From Pseudomonadota bacterium (GTDB taxonomy: Bacteria > Pseudomonadota > Alphaproteobacteria > Rhizobiales > Xanthobacteraceae), in assembly GCA_023387695.1 (NCBI GenBank), contig JAEWHT010000422.1, positions 1 to 5,106 of the forward strand: 5,106 nucleotides of DNA, read 5' to 3'. Shown here piece after piece: positions 1-5,106 of the stretch; positions within the stretch are counted from its first letter, which is position 1, and each line of letters starts with the position of its first letter. Made by a program: the position numbers and the translations under genes. Below the pieces are notes generated by a model. The model saw nothing but the letters and a program-made list of their open reading frames with translations. It was not told the origin of the DNA and searched no databases.

Positions 1-280
1 CGGGCGCCACCTGCAGCAGCGTCGGGTACTCGCGCGATAGCGTTTCGATTCGCTGGATTTCACCGTCGACCTCGCCGGCGCTCGACAGCGCCAGTGCCCG
101 CTTGCCGGGAACGTCCACGAATTCGAGCTTGATGTTCAGCTTGGCGTAGACAGCGCGCAGCATCTCGCCGCCGACATATTGATCCGGAATGTCGGCGATC
201 CGCGCCAGCCGGATCACCGACTGCGCGTGGGATGAGCTGGCTACAAACAGCGACACGCATACGACGACGATCCGCCACAT
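1..280 (-). CDS. Exported substrate-binding-type protein, C-terminus beyond the left edge
   Basis: Only the first 93 codons are visible. The protein starts at ATG 280-278, preceded by GAGAGG (286-291) with a 5-nt gap, a good ribosome binding site. Residues 1-19 form a Sec signal peptide: a short charged start (MWR), a hydrophobic core (IVVVCVSLFVASS), and a cleavage site after Ser-His-Ala with Gln20 as the probable mature N-terminus. The mature part begins VIRLARIADIPDQYVGG and continues with a VPGKRALALSSAGEVDGEI segment. This resembles the first lobe of periplasmic family-3 (amino-acid type) binding proteins, where a GEVDGE-like stretch is common. The ligand cannot be told from this fragment. 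The gene is divergent from a hybrid sensor kinase and may act as a solute-binding or sensing partner in the periplasm. The family call is from motif memory and the rest of the gene is not visible; export is well supported, function is not. Confidence 0.72.
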   Translation of the reverse strand, partial: MWRIVVVCVSLFVASSSHAQSVIRLARIADIPDQYVGGEMLRAVYAKLNIKLEFVDVPGKRALALSSAGEVDGEIQRIETLSREYPTLLQVAP

Positions 281-613
281 GAGCGCCTCTCGGCCGTACT
301 TGCTACCAATGGGTATCGATGCCCGCGCGGTCTACCGGAGATGGCGATCGCGCGGAGCCATCATGCTCACAGCCCGCCCGCCATGCAGGCGACTCCCTGA
401 TATCACCAATGTCATTCTAGCACGCGAGGTGATAGTTTACCCCAGAATCCTGCTGCTGGGTGCAAGATATGACCCCGCCGACCTCAGATCGCCCAAGGGC
501 CGACAGGATCGCTGCGCGCATCGCGTGCCGAGGAAGAATCAAAACCGTCTAATCGCGTGCGGCTGTGACCGGCAGGCTGAAGAGGAGTGCCGCCATTTTC
601 CGGGACGGGATGC
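281..613. other. Divergent intergenic region between the binding protein and the sensor kinase
   Basis: No credible gene lies here. The region must hold the promoters of both flanking genes, but neither is clear. On the minus strand TAGAAT (414-419) is a 5/6 match to a -10 box, but it has no recognisable -35 at 16-18 bp. On the plus strand I found no convincing pair of hexamers. A 7-bp inverted repeat (401-407 and 428-434) surrounds the minus-strand TAGAAT and is listed separately. The long reading frames crossing this stretch on either strand have no start signals or recognisable protein motifs. Confidence 0.5.
401..434. promoter_or_regulatory. Candidate operator: inverted repeat TATCACC-N20-GGTGATA
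   Basis: Perfect 7-bp inverted arms lie at 401-407 and 428-434, and the centre falls at 417.5. The sequence TAGAAT, read on the minus strand at 414-419, sits in the middle and resembles a -10 box for the exported binding protein. A dimeric regulator bound to both arms would cover that promoter. The arms are short, so chance is a real alternative, and no regulator can be assigned. Confidence 0.25.
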
Positions 614-3016
614 ATGGGCAAGCCAGGTGACGAGAATCCCGATCGCAGCCGTGCTGTTGCGCCGGCGGCCGCGAAGCAGGATTTGAGCGGTATCGGGACT
701 GCGCTGACGTCCCCGATGCTCGCGACGCTGTTGTCGCGGATATTCAACTGGTCGCGCAGCGGTGTCGGGCCGCGCCTGCTTGCGACCGTGCTGCTGTTCT
801 CCTCGGTCGTGACGCTGACCCTGACTGTGCTGCAGCTCTATCTGGATTACGACCGCGAGGTCGGCGTGATCGAGACAAGGCTCGAGGAGGTCGGTCGCAG
901 CACCACGGCCAGCCTTGGTGAGAGCCTTTGGAATCTCGACCAGAACCAGCTCAAGCTCCAGCTCGACGGTATCCTGCGGCTGCCCGGTATGCGCGCCGCC
1001 GAGGTCCGCGAGATCGCCGATCGCCCCAATCCCATCGACGTCGCCGTCGGCGAGCGAGGCACCCGCTCGATCGTGACGCGCGACTATCCTCTGACCTACA
1101 CCCTGCAGGGGACTGCGCGCCGCATCGGCGTGCTCCATGTCGAGGCGACGCTGAGCGACGTCTATCGGCAATTGCTGAATCGGGCCCTCGTCATCCTGGC
1201 AAGCCAGGCGGCAAAGACGTTCCTCGTCTCGCTGTTCATCATCTACATGTTTCATGTTCTGGTGACACGGCATCTGGTCGCCATCGCCGAGTTCGTCAGC
1301 AAATACAGTTTGGCGCGGCCGCCACCGCCATTGCATCTGGAGCGCCGGCCTCCTTACGATCCCGACGAGCTGGACAAGGTGATCGAAGCGTTCAACGCCA
1401 TGTGCGCCAACCTTGGGCATGCTTATGACGAGCTGCGCGAGGCCAATGCGAATCTCGAACGAGACCTGAAGATCCGACGGCGTGCCGAAGAGGATGCACG
1501 TGCGAGCGAGCAGCGCTTTCGCGACTATGCCGAAACCGCATCCGACTGGTTCTGGGAAACGGGACCGGATCACGAATTTACCTACATATCGGATCGGGCC
1601 GGCGCTTTCGGCATGGACCGCAAGGCCCTGATCGGCAAGCGACGTCCGGATGCCGCCGTCGACCAGGACGCCGACGTGCAGAAATGGCACGACCACATGG
1701 CGACGCTGGATCGCCACGAACCGTTTCGCAAGTTCGAATATCGCGGCCGCGACGGGGCCGGGCGTCTGCACTATTTCAGCGTCAACGGTCAGCCGGTGTT
1801 CGCCGACGACGGGCGTTTCATGGGCTATCGCGGTTCGTCCACCGATCTCACATCGCAGCACGAGACGGAGGAGCGGCTTCGCCAGTCCCAGAAGATGGAT
1901 GCGATCGGTCAACTCACGGGTGGCGTCGCGCACGATTTCAACAACGTGCTGACCGTCATCATGGGGACCATCGAGATCATCCAGGAGGGGCTTGCGGACA
2001 AGCCACAGCTCGCTTCGATCGCCGCGCTGATTGACGATGCGGCCTCGCGCGGCGCCGAGATCACGTCACAGCTGCTGACGTTCGCCCGGCGCCAGCCGCT
2101 GGAGCCGCGCGAGATCGACGTCAACGCTCTCGTCGTCGAGACGGCGAAGCTGTTGCGGCCGATCCTCGGCGAGCATGTCGAGATCGTAACTCGTCTCGCT
2201 GACGATGCGTGGCCGGCCATGGCCGATCCGTCGCAACTTTCGTCGGCGATCGTCAATCTGGCGGTCAATGCGCGCGACGCGATGCCGGATGGCGGCAGGC
2301 TCACGCTCGAGACCGCAAACCGGGAACTCGAGGGCGGCGGCGATGGCGACAGCGAGGCCGGCTCCTACGTCATGGTCGCGGTGGCCGACACCGGCCACGG
2401 CATTCCCGCCGAGATCCGCGACCGCGTGTTCGAGCCGTTCTTCACGACCAAAGGGGTCGGTCGCGGTACCGGGCTTGGCCTGAGCATGGTCTATGGTTTT
2501 GCCAAGCAGAGCGGCGGCACCGTCGCGATCGAGAGCGAAGTGGGCCGTGGCACGGTGATGCGGCTGTTCCTGCCACGATCGGCGGGCGAGGCTGCGGTGA
2601 GAACCGGCTTGGTCCCGGCGCCCGCCCCGGCACGCGGGCACGAGACCATCTTCGTGGTCGAGGACGATCCTCTCGTGCAGGGCTATGTCATCGCTCAGCT
2701 CGGCAGCCTCGGCTATCGCACGCTCGCTGCCAGCGATGGCGCAACAGCGCTTGCGCTGGTCGATCAGGGGGCGAGGTTCGATCTGCTGTTCACCGACATC
2801 ATCATGCCCGGCGGCATGAACGGAAGGGAACTGGCCGAGGCAGTCCTGCTCCGTCGGCCGGGGGTACCGGTGCTCTACACCTCCGGTTATGCCGACAACA
2901 CCATCGTCCACGAAGGACATCTCGACCCCGGTGTGGCGCTGCTCCGCAAGCCGTATCGGAAGGCTGACCTGTCGCAGAAGATTCGCGAGATGCTCGCGGG
3001 CGGGGGACCGCTCTGA
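614..3016 (+). CDS. Membrane hybrid sensor histidine kinase (periplasmic sensor, PAS, HisKA, HATPase, receiver)
   Basis: This 800-residue signalling kinase autophosphorylates on His and passes the phosphate to its own receiver. Numbering is from ATG 614. TM1 is about 55-77, a periplasmic domain about 78-190 (LGESLWNLDQNQLKLQL, CHASE-like), and TM2 about 192-217. A charged HAMP-like linker and coiled coil follow to about 300, then PAS about 301-416 (DWFWETGPDHEFTYISD). The H-box is GGVAHDFNN with His440. The ATPase domain shows the N-box (Asn552, NARDAM), G1 (DTGHGIP, Asp592), F-box FEPFFTTK and G2 GRGTGLGLSMVYG. The receiver (about 678-795) has acidic Asp684/685, phospho-acceptor Asp728 (FTDIIMPGG), Thr756/Ser757 and Lys779, so all key residues are intact. 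No separate output domain is fused, so a phosphotransfer or regulator partner elsewhere is expected. The start is uncertain. ATG 614 follows GGGACGGGA. GTG 587 is possible, but its AGAGGA abuts the codon. ATG 716 fits the usual short N-terminus of such kinases. The stimulus is unknown. Confidence 0.93.
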   Translation: MGKPGDENPDRSRAVAPAAAKQDLSGIGTALTSPMLATLLSRIFNWSRSGVGPRLLATVLLFSSVVTLTLTVLQLYLDYDREVGVIETRLEEVGRSTTASLGESLWNLDQNQLKLQLDGILRLPGMRAAEVREIADRPNPIDVAVGERGTRSIVTRDYPLTYTLQGTARRIGVLHVEATLSDVYRQLLNRALVILASQAAKTFLVSLFIIYMFHVLVTRHLVAIAEFVSKYSLARPPPPLHLERRPPYDPDELDKVIEAFNAMCANLGHAYDELREANANLERDLKIRRRAEEDARASEQRFRDYAETASDWFWETGPDHEFTYISDRAGAFGMDRKALIGKRRPDAAVDQDADVQKWHDHMATLDRHEPFRKFEYRGRDGAGRLHYFSVNGQPVFADDGRFMGYRGSSTDLTSQHETEERLRQSQKMDAIGQLTGGVAHDFNNVLTVIMGTIEIIQEGLADKPQLASIAALIDDAASRGAEITSQLLTFARRQPLEPREIDVNALVVETAKLLRPILGEHVEIVTRLADDAWPAMADPSQLSSAIVNLAVNARDAMPDGGRLTLETANRELEGGGDGDSEAGSYVMVAVADTGHGIPAEIRDRVFEPFFTTKGVGRGTGLGLSMVYGFAKQSGGTVAIESEVGRGTVMRLFLPRSAGEAAVRTGLVPAPAPARGHETIFVVEDDPLVQGYVIAQLGSLGYRTLAASDGATALALVDQGARFDLLFTDIIMPGGMNGRELAEAVLLRRPGVPVLYTSGYADNTIVHEGHLDPGVALLRKPYRKADLSQKIREMLAGGGPL

Positions 3017-3057
3017 GCGGCGCGCCATGCCGGCCTGGTCAAAGAACCGGCCTGACC

Positions 3058-3102
3058 AAGGAAAAGGCGCGGCGGGCAATTGCCCGTCGCGCCCGATTTC
3101 TT
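3058..3102. terminator. Strong bidirectional hairpin terminator
   Basis: A near-perfect 28-bp palindrome has arms GGCGCGGCGGGCAA (3066-3079) and TTGCCCGTCGCGCC (3080-3093). The only imperfection forms a wobble pair in one RNA orientation, and the AATT centre would serve as the loop. Read on the minus strand, the stem is followed directly by TTTTCCTT (3065-3058), a classic intrinsic terminator that closes the small minus-strand unit. Read on the plus strand, CGATTTCTT follows, which could end the sensor kinase transcript about 50-90 nt after its stop codon. The minus direction is the stronger of the two. Confidence 0.75.
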
Positions 3103-3153
3103 GCTCGCTGGTCCAGGGCTGAGAGCGCCCCGATGCCAAGCCCTAGTTAAAGC

Positions 3154-3198
3154 TTAGCGGGCGATCCCAGCGAGGTGACAGCGCTTGGTAAGAGACAC
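3154..3198 (-). CDS. Small ORF of 14 codons with an exceptionally strong ribosome binding site
   Basis: GTG 3198-3196 opens a 14-codon frame (MSLTKRCHLAGIAR) ending in TAA at 3156-3154. AGGAGG lies 7 nt before the GTG, within GAAAGGAGGTGATCCAG, which complements the 16S rRNA 3' tail over its whole length. That spacing is ideal. The peptide is basic (Lys, two Arg, one His), has a single Cys, and shows no membrane segment or known domain. There is no run of one amino acid of the kind seen in amino-acid attenuator leaders. Two segments inside the ORF can fold back on the ribosome site, so translation of the ORF and exposure of that site are probably linked. The peptide may be functional, or the ORF may exist only to load ribosomes on the RNA. 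It is too short to judge from codon use. Confidence 0.45.
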   Translation of the reverse strand: MSLTKRCHLAGIAR

Positions 3199-3214
3199 TG
3201 GATCACCTCCTTTC
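3160..3214 (-). promoter_or_regulatory. Shine-Dalgarno region that can be masked by alternative hairpins
   Basis: GAAAGGAGGTGATCCAG (3214-3198) is the reverse complement of CTGGATCACCTCCTTTC, the alphaproteobacterial 16S rRNA 3' end. Fold A pairs GAGGTGA (3209-3203) with TCACCTC (3178-3172), and CAGTG (3200-3196) with CGCTG (3183-3179). This gives 12 pairs with a 2-nt bulge and a 12-nt loop, and encloses both the ribosome site and the GTG start. Fold B pairs GGTGATCC (3207-3200) with GGATCGCC (3167-3160), 8 pairs including one G-U. The folds exclude each other, and both would block initiation. The pairings were found by eye; no energies were computed. Confidence 0.5.
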
Positions 3215-3233
3215 GTTGATTACGGGAGACATC

Positions 3234-3262
3234 AATATAGGCCGGAAGCGCGCGCCTGTTAA
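3234..3262 (-). promoter_or_regulatory. Sigma70-type promoter of the small minus-strand unit
   Basis: On the minus strand, TTAACA (3262-3257, 5/6 match to the -35 consensus) and TATATT (3239-3234, 5/6 match to the -10 consensus) are separated by exactly 17 bp. This AT-rich pair stands out in very GC-rich surroundings. It would start transcription near 3227, leaving a leader of about 29 nt before the GTG of the mini-ORF. It is the best promoter match in the window. Confidence 0.65.
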
Positions 3263-3336
3263 GGGGCGGGCGGGGCGAGGGGAACTGGCCCTGTGCGGAA
3301 GCGGGAAAACCAGCCCGAAAGCCGCCTCCAGAGCAG

Positions 3337-3365
3337 TTGAGACCGCCGCCCGGCCGTGTTAGGGA
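3337..3365 (+). promoter_or_regulatory. Possible tRNA-Gly promoter
   Basis: TTGAGA (3337-3342) is a good -35 box. With a 17-bp gap it is followed by TAGGGA (3360-3365), a poor -10 match. Transcription would start near 3372, only a few bases before the mature tRNA. Position and spacing favour the call, but the weak -10 box does not. The site is divergent from the small-unit promoter at 3234-3262. Confidence 0.35.
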
Positions 3366-3374
3366 GCCCCTGTC

Positions 3375-3448
3375 GCGGGTGTAGCTCAATGGTAGAGCAG
3401 CAGCCTTCCAAGCTGAATACGAGGGTTCGATTCCCTTCACCCGCTCCA
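3375..3448 (+). tRNA. tRNA-Gly (anticodon UCC), CCA encoded
   Basis: A complete cloverleaf is visible. The acceptor stem is GCGGGTG (3375-3381) with CACCCGC (3438-3444). The D-arm is GCTC/GAGC around AATGGTA. The anticodon loop CTTCCAA has TCC at 3407-3409, which reads GGA/GGG glycine codons. The T-arm is GAGGG-TTCGATT-CCCTT. The discriminator is T3445, and the CCA tail (3446-3448) is in the DNA. The first anticodon-stem pair (G3400 with A3416) is a mismatch; the other four pair normally. The gene stands alone, convergent with the PQQ dehydrogenase, and no duplicated 3' end suggesting an integrated element is seen. Confidence 0.97.
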
Positions 3449-3461
3449 AGCACCTCAGAGA

Positions 3462-3477
3462 AGGACGCTTGCGTCCT
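3462..3477. terminator. Hairpin between convergent tRNA-Gly and PQQ dehydrogenase genes
   Basis: AGGACGC (3462-3468) and GCGTCCT (3471-3477) form a compact stem (six pairs closing a CTTG loop in practice). On the minus strand it begins at the last base of the dehydrogenase stop codon and is followed by TCTCT. On the plus strand it lies 13 nt after the tRNA CCA and is followed by CAATTCTTC. The T-tracts are weak in both directions, but position and symmetry fit a shared terminator for the two convergent genes. Confidence 0.5.
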
Positions 3478-5106
3478 CAATTCTTCAACGCGTAGGCGAT
3501 GACGTAATCACCGCGCTTGGTGCCGAACGAGCCGTGGCCGCCGGCCGCCGTCACGACATATTGCTTGCCGTCGACCTCGTAGCTCATCGGCGTTGATTGG
3601 GCGCCGGCCGGCAGGCGATCCTCCCACAGCACCTTGCCGTCGCGGACGTCGTAGGCGCGGATCGTGTACTCGTAGGTCCCGGTGTAGAAGGCGACCCCGC
3701 CGGCCGTCGTGATTGGTCCGCCTAGCATTGGCACGCCCATCTTGAACGGTAGGGGCAGCGGCGTGGTGTCCCGGATCGTGCCGTTGGGATGCTGCCAGAC
3801 GATCTTCATCGTCTTCAGATCGATTGCGGCCATCGAGCCCCAGGGTGGCCGGTAGCACGGCACGTACAGGGGCGAGAGGAAGCTTCTGATATCCACCCCG
3901 AACGGCGTGCCATACATCGGCTGCGTGCCGACTTCACTGCCGACAGGCTTCTCGTCCGTCGGCGCCGGCGGGTTTTGCGGGCCGCGCGGAATGAGCTTTG
4001 AGGCGAAGGGCAACGACATCGGGTTGGCGATGGCGATCTGTCTGACGGGATCGACCGCGATGCCGCCCCATTCGAACATGCCGAGATTGCCGGGGTAGAC
4101 GAGCGTGCCCTGCAAAGAGGGTGGCGTGAACGTGCCCTCGTAGCGGAGTCGATGGAACATGATCCGACACAACAGCTGGTCGAAGATCGTGCCGCCCCAC
4201 ATGTCCGCGCCGGTCAGCTTCGCCTCGGGGCGGAAGGTTAGTTCAGAGAACGGCTGTGTCGGCGCGACGTGGTCGCCCGGGGCGGCGCCCTGCGGCACAG
4301 GACGCTCCGGCGCCGGCACGATCAGCTCGCCGGTCCTTCGATCGAGCACAAAGATATTGCCGACCTTGGTCGGCTGGATGATCGCGGGAACGACGCCTTT
4401 GGCTGTCGTCACATCGACCAGGCTCGGCTGCGACGGAACGTCCATGTCCCAGAGGTCGTGATGCACCGTCTGGTACGACCAGACGCGCTTGCCTGTGTTG
4501 ACATCAAGCGCGACGATCGAACTCGAATAGCGCTCGACCAGCGCATTGCGATTGCCGCCCCAGATGTCGGGACCGTTATTGCCAGTCGGGATGTAGACGA
4601 GATTCAGTTTCGGATCGAACGAGGCCGAGATCCACGAATTCGGCGAGCCATTGGTGTAGTGGCGCGTCGGCGACGGCAGCTCGTTTTCATCAGCCGCGCC
4701 GGAGTCCCAGGCCCAAACCAGTTTTCCGGTGTAGACGTCGAAGCCGCGGATGACGCCCGAGGGCACGTCGACCCCATAATTGTCGATCACCGCAGCAGCG
4801 ACGACCAGTATCTTGTCGCTGACGACAGGCGGCGACGTCGGCTCGAAGAAGCCTGCCGTCTTGTCTCCCATGCCTTGCTGGAGGTCGAGACTGCCGTGAT
4901 CGCCAAAACCGTCGCAGAGCTTGCCGCTGTCGGCATCGAGAGCGATCATGCGCCCGTCATTGACCGGCAGGAAGATCCGACGGAGGCATTCGGCGGGCGC
5001 AGGGGCGCCGCTGCTGTCGACGGCACCTGACGCGGTTTCGTGGTAGGACACGCCGCGGCAGGTCATGTGCTGGAACGTCTTGTTGAAGACCAGCTTCGGA
5101 TCGTAT
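3477..5106 (-). CDS. gcd: Membrane-bound PQQ-dependent glucose dehydrogenase family protein, N-terminus beyond the right edge
   Basis: The visible 542 residues (numbered from TAC 5105-5103) are the periplasmic quinoprotein domain of the glucose/quinate/shikimate dehydrogenase family. These enzymes oxidise glucose to gluconolactone outside the inner membrane and pass electrons to ubiquinone. The reading frame is open to the window edge, so Met at 5066 is internal. The family's N-terminal part of about 250 residues with five membrane helices is missing. Landmarks in order are QHMTCRGVSYHE (His22, likely the active-site His), PTSPPVV, SPNSW (Trp158), HHDLWDMDV with catalytic Asp220, and PTKVGNIFVLDRR with PQQ-contacting Lys247. 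These are followed by DHVAPTQPF, LCRIMFHRLRYEG, YPGNLGMFEWGG, KMGVPMLGGP and the C-terminal GGHGSFGTKRGDYVIAYAL. Repeated AxDxxTGKxxW strands mark the eight-bladed propeller. The domain is intact, with no frameshift, and the stop is TGA 3479-3477. Glucose is the likeliest substrate; quinate or shikimate cannot be excluded. Activity needs PQQ, whose synthesis genes are not in view. Confidence 0.93.
   Translation of the reverse strand, partial: YDPKLVFNKTFQHMTCRGVSYHETASGAVDSSGAPAPAECLRRIFLPVNDGRMIALDADSGKLCDGFGDHGSLDLQQGMGDKTAGFFEPTSPPVVSDKILVVAAAVIDNYGVDVPSGVIRGFDVYTGKLVWAWDSGAADENELPSPTRHYTNGSPNSWISASFDPKLNLVYIPTGNNGPDIWGGNRNALVERYSSSIVALDVNTGKRVWSYQTVHHDLWDMDVPSQPSLVDVTTAKGVVPAIIQPTKVGNIFVLDRRTGELIVPAPERPVPQGAAPGDHVAPTQPFSELTFRPEAKLTGADMWGGTIFDQLLCRIMFHRLRYEGTFTPPSLQGTLVYPGNLGMFEWGGIAVDPVRQIAIANPMSLPFASKLIPRGPQNPPAPTDEKPVGSEVGTQPMYGTPFGVDIRSFLSPLYVPCYRPPWGSMAAIDLKTMKIVWQHPNGTIRDTTPLPLPFKMGVPMLGGPITTAGGVAFYTGTYEYTIRAYDVRDGKVLWEDRLPAGAQSTPMSYEVDGKQYVVTAAGGHGSFGTKRGDYVIAYALKN

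Larger units (their letters stand above)
3058..3227 (-). ncRNA. Candidate small RNA / leader transcript of about 170 nt with a mini-ORF
   Basis: The proposed transcript starts near 3227, about 7 nt after the -10 box TATATT, and ends in the T-tract at 3065-3058. It carries an extended Shine-Dalgarno sequence (3214-3198) and a 14-codon ORF (3198-3154). A possible hairpin AGGGCT/AGCCCT (3144-3139 with 3120-3115) and the terminator stem follow. No gene lies between the mini-ORF and the terminator, so this is not the leader of a visible downstream gene unless read-through occurs, and the next gene in that direction is on the opposite strand. It may act as an RNA, make a peptide, or both. I do not recognise the family; known small RNAs of the Bradyrhizobium/Rhodopseudomonas lineage would be the first comparison. 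The promoter, ribosome site, ORF and terminator all agree in direction and spacing, but expression is inferred. Confidence 0.55.

Noticed and set aside
189..686. Plus-strand reading frame across the divergent intergenic region
   Set aside because: It overlaps the signal peptide of the binding protein and the kinase start, has no ribosome site, and its translation shows no domain.
539..1933. Long minus-strand reading frame opposite the kinase, and a similar one at 2066-3139
   Set aside because: Both are antisense to a kinase whose motifs are all in the plus frame. They are a common effect of high GC, with low-complexity His/Arg/Gln-rich translations and no start signals.
3030..3058. Direct repeat CCGGCCTG (3030-3037 and 3047-3054) with inverted TGGTCA/TGACCA
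   Set aside because: The repeats are short and GC-rich, with no T-tract or partner sites. It is probably incidental beside the stronger terminator at 3066-3093.
3198..3214. A remnant 16S rRNA gene end on the plus strand
   Set aside because: Only these 17 nt match. The bases before (CTTGGTAAGAGACA) and after do not resemble the 16S 3' domain or spacer. The minus-strand promoter, ORF and terminator explain the match better as a ribosome binding site.
3230..3232. ATG start for a 9-codon minus-strand ORF (MSPVINERR) overlapping the Shine-Dalgarno sequence
   Set aside because: It lies upstream of the expected transcription start near 3227, so it would not be in the mRNA, and it has no ribosome site.
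3375..3448. tRNA-Gly as an integration (att) site of a genomic island
   Set aside because: No integrase and no repeated tRNA 3' end is present in the window, and both sides carry ordinary chromosomal genes.
3147..3480. Two overlapping minus-strand reading frames (MERVKGIEPSYSAWKAAALP... and a GEGNRTLVFSLEG... frame)
   Set aside because: Both are the well-known false proteins produced by reading tRNA-Gly antisense. Their recognisable part lies exactly over the tRNA, and the rest crosses promoters and spacer.
4269..5030. Plus-strand reading frame of 253 codons inside the PQQ dehydrogenase
   Set aside because: It is a shadow of the dehydrogenase on the other strand, which shows conserved motifs throughout.

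Overview
The window looks like chromosomal DNA from a GC-rich alphaproteobacterium, most likely of the Bradyrhizobium/Rhodopseudomonas lineage (Hyphomicrobiales). I infer this from the high GC content, the codon use, the form of the tRNA-Gly, a hybrid histidine kinase of a type familiar from Bradyrhizobium, and a membrane PQQ glucose dehydrogenase. No transposase, phage gene, CRISPR array or other sign of recent transfer is visible.

Layout from left to right: (1) Positions 1-280, minus strand, hold the first 93 codons of an exported substrate-binding-type protein that runs off the left edge. (2) Positions 281-613 are a divergent intergenic region with a 7-bp inverted repeat around a possible -10 box. 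(3) Positions 614-3016, plus strand, encode a hybrid sensor kinase: two membrane helices around a periplasmic domain, then PAS, HisKA, HATPase and a receiver domain. Divergent orientation next to a secreted binding protein suggests, but does not prove, that the two form a ligand-sensing pair. (4) Positions 3017-3374 contain no conventional protein gene. On the minus strand they hold what looks like a compact, self-contained small transcription unit: a good sigma70-type promoter (TTAACA-N17-TATATT), a leader of about 29 nt, a 17-nt Shine-Dalgarno region matching the complement of the 16S rRNA 3' end, a GTG-started 14-codon ORF, and a strong hairpin terminator followed by TTTTCC. (5) Positions 3375-3448, plus strand, are tRNA-Gly(UCC) with an encoded CCA and a possible promoter just upstream. 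(6) A small hairpin at 3462-3477 separates the tRNA from the convergent gene. (7) Positions 3477-5106, minus strand, encode the C-terminal 542 residues or so of a membrane-bound PQQ glucose/quinate/shikimate-family dehydrogenase (Gcd-like). Its N-terminal membrane part lies beyond the right edge.

The most interesting region is the small unit at about 3058-3262. In the RNA, the Shine-Dalgarno sequence and the GTG start can be folded into a 12-bp stem with a segment inside the 14-codon ORF. A second ORF segment can pair with the same Shine-Dalgarno region in a mutually exclusive fold. This suggests a translation-controlled small RNA or leader peptide rather than empty spacer. I do not recognise it as a named family.
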